Source of the DNA: Bacillota bacterium
GTDB lineage: Bacteria; Bacillota; Clostridia; Oscillospirales; Acutalibacteraceae
DNA length: 16,933 bases
Assembly: GCA_023401495.1 (NCBI GenBank)
Contig: JAEXDU010000211.1
Span: 1-16,933, forward strand
Direction: 5' to 3'
Positions 13,545 to 16,933 of this stretch are shown in pieces. The position numbers and the translations under genes were made by a program. The notes under the pieces were generated by a model. It was not told the DNA's origin. It was given only the letters and a program-made list of their open reading frames with translations, and ran no database searches. The number at the start of each line of letters is the position of its first letter. The first letter of the stretch is position 1.

Positions 13545-14801
13545 GTGGCAAAATTTTTGATAGAAGGACACAAGAGGTTACAGGGGGAGATTCTTGTCCA
13601 TGGAGCAAAAAACAGCACTCTGCCCATTTTGGCGGCGTCCATGCTCTGTAACACAGAGACAGTGTTACATAACTGCCCTGTTTTGTCAGATGTGGAAACC
13701 TGTGCGAAAATACTCCGATATCTGGGGTGCCGGGTCATCCGCAGCGGCGGAGACGTGACGATTGATTCCTCAGGAATCAGCCACAGCGATATTCCGGATT
13801 ATCTGATGAGAGAGATGCGGTCCTCCATAGTGTTTTTAGGGGCCATTGTAGCCCGAACCGGACGCGCCAAGCTTTCGTTCCCCGGTGGCTGTGAACTCGG
13901 GCCGCGCCCGATTGATCTGCATTTGGCGGCGCTCCGCCGAATGGGAGTGGAAATCGAGGAGGATCACGGGTGTCTGGACTGCAGCGCTCCCGACGGACTG
14001 AAAGGGGCGAAGATCGGATTTTCCTTCCCCAGTGTCGGCGCTACAGAGAACGTGATGATCGCCGCGGTATGCGCCAAAGGAACCACCGTTATTACCAACG
14101 CGGCGCGCGAGCCCGAGATTTGTGATCTGGCAAACTTCCTCAATGCGTGCGGCGCCAAAATCCGCGGCGCGGGGGAGAGCACGATCGTGATTGAGGGTGT
14201 GGCAAAGCTTTCCGGCTGCGAGCACAGCGTCATTCCAGATCGCATCGCAGCGGCAACCTATATGGCGGCGGCAGCCGTCACGGGCAGCACCCTCCTGATC
14301 AGCCGGATCGATCCCCGTCATCTGGAGCCGATGATCCCGGTCTTTGAGGAAAGCGGCTGCGGGCTGATGTTCTGTGAAGACGAACTCAAGATCACGGCGC
14401 CCCAGCGGCTTCAACCCGTCAAAAGCGTGCGCACCATGCCGTACCCGGGATTCCCCACCGACGCGCAGGCCCCCGTGATGGCGATGACCGCTCTGGCGAA
14501 CGGAACGAGTGTATTTGTAGAGAATATTTTTGAGAGCCGGTATAAGCATGTCGGCGAACTTTTGCGTTTGGGCGCGAACATAAAGGTGGAAGGCCGTGTG
14601 GCCGTGGTGCAGGGAGTGCCGAGGCTTTCGGGCGCATCGGTCGAATCCCCCGATCTGCGGGGAGGGGCCGCCCTTGTGATCGCGGGCCTGGCGGCGGAGG
14701 GAATCACGCAGGTGGAAGGTCTGCGGCATATCGACAGAGGCTACGAGCAAATGGAGCTGAGCCTTGCCGCAGTGGGCGCCTCGATTCAAAGGATTGATTA
14801 A
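13545..14801 (+). CDS. murA: UDP-N-acetylglucosamine 1-carboxyvinyltransferase MurA
   Basis: MurA transfers enolpyruvate from phosphoenolpyruvate to UDP-GlcNAc, the first committed step of peptidoglycan synthesis, and is the fosfomycin target. The product has 418 residues in the repeated-fold EPSP-synthase family. The N-terminus includes the conserved GAKNSTLPILAASML. The active-site loop GRAKLSFPGGCELGPRPID has Cys at position 116, equivalent to E. coli Cys115, so the enzyme should be fosfomycin-sensitive in principle. The C-terminal half includes PYPGFPTDAQAPVM and the RGGAALVIAGLAAEG stretch. I chose GTG at 13545, because AAAGGG lies eight bases upstream and the protein then matches family N-termini; the upstream open frame to 13494 does not. 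It lies 74 bases after murG. Confidence 0.96.
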   Translation: MAKFLIEGHKRLQGEILVHGAKNSTLPILAASMLCNTETVLHNCPVLSDVETCAKILRYLGCRVIRSGGDVTIDSSGISHSDIPDYLMREMRSSIVFLGAIVARTGRAKLSFPGGCELGPRPIDLHLAALRRMGVEIEEDHGCLDCSAPDGLKGAKIGFSFPSVGATENVMIAAVCAKGTTVITNAAREPEICDLANFLNACGAKIRGAGESTIVIEGVAKLSGCEHSVIPDRIAAATYMAAAAVTGSTLLISRIDPRHLEPMIPVFEESGCGLMFCEDELKITAPQRLQPVKSVRTMPYPGFPTDAQAPVMAMTALANGTSVFVENIFESRYKHVGELLRLGANIKVEGRVAVVQGVPRLSGASVESPDLRGGAALVIAGLAAEGITQVEGLRHIDRGYEQMELSLAAVGASIQRID

Positions 14802-14843
14802 AGCGGGGTTATCAAAGCCCCCGGTTTCCGGAGGTTTCAAACA

Positions 14844-15764
14844 ATGGATCAGAAAAGACGCAGAAAACCGGATACCCGGCCGGAGACGGAACGGGCGCGC
14901 CATGCCGAGAGCAGCGGCGCCCCGCGGGTACGGCAGAAAAAACGAAAGAGAAGGCTACGAATATTCTATGTTCTTTTGTTCCTGGTAGTGCTGGGGGCGG
15001 CCGTGACGCTTTCGCTGACCGTGCTGTTTCAGATTCATTCCATACAGGTAACGGGCACCTCCCGCTATTCCCAGGAGCAGATCATTTCCGTATGCGGCAT
15101 TCAAGAGGGAGAGAATCTGTTTCTGGCAAAAACAAAGCAGGCGGAAACCTCCATTGGTCAAAAGCTTCCCTATATCGGGAGTGTGAAGGTGTCCCGCAGG
15201 CTCCCGGCAGAAATCTCGATTCAGGTGGAGGCCGCGCAGGTGGCCGGTGCAGTGGAAACGAACGGGAGCTACGTTCTTTTAAACGCTTCGGGGAAAGTGC
15301 TTGAGCAGACAAAGCAGCCCCCCGAGAATGCAACCATGATTGTTGGACTGGCCCTGTCGTCCGCGGCGCCGGGCAAGCAGGCTGTTTACAAGGACGAGTC
15401 TTCCAAAGCGCTGTACGAACAGCTTGCGTCACTCATCAAAACCCATTCGCTCGCTTCCATCACCAAAATCGACATCAGCGACCCTTACCGCATTTTGATG
15501 GTGTACGACGGCAGGGTCACGATGAATCTGGGCTCCTCGGCCGATCTGGATTATAAAATACGGTTTGGAAAAGAAATATTGACTGGTAAAAACGCTGAAG
15601 GAGAGGATAATATTGGTAAAGACGAAAAGGGCGTTTTGAACTTGAGCAGCGCAAAAGAAGATGATCGCGCTTATTTCGATCCCAACGGGGTGCTCTCCAG
15701 TACGCCGGCCCAGACGGCCTCGAACTCTCAGGCCTCATCGTCATCGGCTTCTTCCGGAGCCTGA
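14844..15764 (+). CDS. divIB: Cell division protein DivIB/FtsQ
   Basis: DivIB/FtsQ is a bitopic divisome protein that binds FtsL and DivIC through its extracytoplasmic domains. The 306-residue product has a very basic cytoplasmic tail of about 39 residues, one membrane helix (about 40-63), then a POTRA domain (about 62-135: FQIHSIQVTGTSRYSQEQI and IGSVKVSRRLPAEISIQVEA) and a beta domain. The last ~20 residues are a Ser/Ala/Gln/Thr-rich low-complexity tail. GGAGG lies nine bases before the ATG at 14844. The gene starts 42 bases after murA. FtsQ-type proteins diverge quickly, but topology, POTRA signature and position between murA and ftsZ agree. Confidence 0.93.
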   Translation: MDQKRRRKPDTRPETERARHAESSGAPRVRQKKRKRRLRIFYVLLFLVVLGAAVTLSLTVLFQIHSIQVTGTSRYSQEQIISVCGIQEGENLFLAKTKQAETSIGQKLPYIGSVKVSRRLPAEISIQVEAAQVAGAVETNGSYVLLNASGKVLEQTKQPPENATMIVGLALSSAAPGKQAVYKDESSKALYEQLASLIKTHSLASITKIDISDPYRILMVYDGRVTMNLGSSADLDYKIRFGKEILTGKNAEGEDNIGKDEKGVLNLSSAKEDDRAYFDPNGVLSSTPAQTASNSQASSSSASSGA

Positions 15765-15841
15765 TTTTCTGACCGATCGTTCTGCTCCAACGAAAAAACC
15801 CCTTAATTTTCTGTGAATACGGGGGACAAGTTATTGAAATT

Positions 15842-15949
15842 TTGCCGGAAAGGTGTTAAATTATATAAGATAGCAAATTGGAAGTGGAATAAAGATCGTA
15901 TTTCTGCCTGAAAGAATGGGCTGTTTTTGCTTTTCAATGTGATTATAAT
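15842..15949 (+). promoter_or_regulatory. Probable ftsZ promoter region
   Basis: Two candidates lie in the 221-base gap before ftsZ. TTGCCG (15842-15847) and TATAAG (15864-15869) are 16 bases apart. Further on there is a perfect TATAAT at 15944-15949 with only a poor -35 (CTGTTT, 15921-15926). The AT-rich composition and gap length support a dedicated promoter for ftsZ, as in many Firmicutes. The rest of the gap shows nothing else I can support. Confidence 0.5.
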
Positions 15950-15985
15950 TCTTTTTTTATATAAAACGACAGGAGGATGCAGCAG

Positions 15986-16933
15986 ATGCCTTTTGAAATC
16001 GATAATGAAGATAACATCGTGCAGATAAAAGTGATTGGTGTTGGCGGCGGCGGCGGCAACGCGGTAGATCGCATGGTGGTCTCGGGGGTACAGGGTGTTG
16101 AGTTTATCACGGTCAATACGGACAAGCAGGCCCTGTTCCGTTCCAAGGCAATGCAGAAGATCCAGATCGGCGATAAAATTACCCACGGAAAGGGCGCCGG
16201 TTCCAAGCCTGAAATCGGGCAGAAGTCCGGGGAAGAGAGCCGCGAGGCGATTGCGGCTGTTCTGCGCGGAAGCGACATGGTCTTCATCACTGCCGGTATG
16301 GGCGGCGGCACGGGCACAGGCGCGGCTCCGATCGTTGCAGAGATTGCGCGGGACATGGGCATCCTGACCATCGGCATTGTGACAAAGCCCTTCACCTTTG
16401 AGGGAAAACGCCGCATGGAGCAGGCGGAAAACGGAATTTCCGCACTGCGCGAGCATGTTGATTCTCTTGTTGTGATTCCGAATGAGCGCCTCAAACTGGT
16501 CAGCGAGCAGCGGATTACCCTGCTCAACGCGTTTACCATCGCGGATGACGTTCTGCGCCAGGGCGTACAGAGCATTTCAGACCTGATCAAGCTGCCCGGT
16601 CTTGTCAATCTGGATTTCGCGGATATCTGTGCTGTCATGAAGGACGCCGGCTACGCGCATATGGGCGTAGGACGTGCCTCTGGAAAAGAGAAGGCCCAGC
16701 TGGCTGCCAGCATGGCGATCTCCAGCCCGCTTCTCGAAACCTCCATCAGCGGCGCGAAGGGCGTTATCATCAACATTACATCTTCTCCCGACATCGGGCT
16801 GGACGAAATTGAAACAGCGGCCAGCATGATTCAGGAGCAGGCCCACGAAGAGGCCAATATCATATGGGGTACTGCGTTCGACGAGTCCATGGAGGACGAA
16901 ATGAGCGTAACGGTGATTGCTACCGGCTTTGCC
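15986..16933 (+). CDS. ftsZ: Cell division protein FtsZ (3' end outside window)
   Basis: FtsZ is the tubulin-like GTPase that polymerises into the division ring and recruits the divisome. The frame is open from 15986 to the window end, giving 316 residues; about 50-90 more are expected, including the linker and C-terminal peptide. The N-terminal nucleotide-binding IKVIGVGGGGGNAV, the tubulin signature GGGTGTGAAP (residues 106-115), the T5-T7 segments GIVTKPFTFEGKRR, NAFTIADDVLRQGVQSISDLI and GLVNLDFADI (T7 catalytic loop) are all intact. ATG at 15986 has AGGAGG nine bases upstream; the in-frame ATG at 15977 abuts that site and is unlikely. ftsA, which normally precedes ftsZ, is absent here, so the membrane tether must be encoded elsewhere or be a different protein. 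Confidence 0.97.
   Translation, partial: MPFEIDNEDNIVQIKVIGVGGGGGNAVDRMVVSGVQGVEFITVNTDKQALFRSKAMQKIQIGDKITHGKGAGSKPEIGQKSGEESREAIAAVLRGSDMVFITAGMGGGTGTGAAPIVAEIARDMGILTIGIVTKPFTFEGKRRMEQAENGISALREHVDSLVVIPNERLKLVSEQRITLLNAFTIADDVLRQGVQSISDLIKLPGLVNLDFADICAVMKDAGYAHMGVGRASGKEKAQLAASMAISSPLLETSISGAKGVIINITSSPDIGLDEIETAASMIQEQAHEEANIIWGTAFDESMEDEMSVTVIATGFA

Noticed and set aside
15800..15824. CCCC...GGGG hairpin after divIB as a terminator
   Set aside because: The stem is only four pairs around a long loop and the T-run lies on the - strand side, so it does not support + strand termination.
1..16933. tRNA or rRNA genes, CRISPR arrays, insertion sequences, prophage
   Set aside because: I looked for these on both strands and saw no cloverleaf arms, spaced repeats, transposase-like frames or phage genes.

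Overview
The window is a stretch of chromosome from an endospore-forming, fairly GC-rich member of the Clostridia. The gene content, gene order and SpoIIA-sigF operon suggest an Oscillospiraceae/Ruminococcaceae-like organism; this placement is inferred from gene families, not from a database comparison. Every convincing gene is on the + strand. All family assignments and comparisons with Bacillus subtilis are made from memory of those families.

Layout. (1) 1-2716: the 3' end of valS (valyl-tRNA synthetase), a hairpin terminator, then folC (folylpolyglutamate/dihydrofolate synthase) and a strong terminator. (2) 2769-4358: the forespore sigma operon spoIIAA-spoIIAB-sigF, with a promoter region carrying a perfect Spo0A box plus overlapping sigma-H-like and sigma-A-like elements, closed by a strong terminator. 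(3) 4492-16933: a division and cell wall (dcw) cluster: mraZ, rsmH (mraW), an ftsL-like gene, an ftsI/spoVD-family penicillin-binding protein with two PASTA domains, a short Mur-ligase-like orphan, mraY, ftsW/spoVE, murG, murA, divIB/ftsQ and the 5' part of ftsZ, which runs off the window.

How the genes work together. mraY and murG make lipid I and lipid II. The SEDS protein and the PBP polymerise and crosslink lipid II at the septum. FtsL and DivIB belong to the divisome core, FtsZ forms the ring, murA makes the first committed peptidoglycan precursor, and mraZ probably autoregulates the cluster through four 10-bp-phased boxes just downstream of its promoter. Placing spoIIA beside the dcw cluster puts compartment-specific sporulation control next to septum synthesis.

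What is unusual. murE, murF, murD and ftsA are missing from the places where related clusters usually hold them. At the murE/murF position there is only a 183-residue protein that resembles a Mur ligase with its ATP-binding loop and much of its catalytic core gone. Three copies of an apparently undescribed structured repeat occur: one in the mraZ-rsmH gap, and two in tandem (121-bp period) between ftsL and the PBP gene, just behind an intrinsic terminator. Each copy carries an invariant 16-nt core, and two share a distal 13-nt box immediately before the downstream gene. I could not match this element to any RNA family I know; it is the best candidate here for something new.
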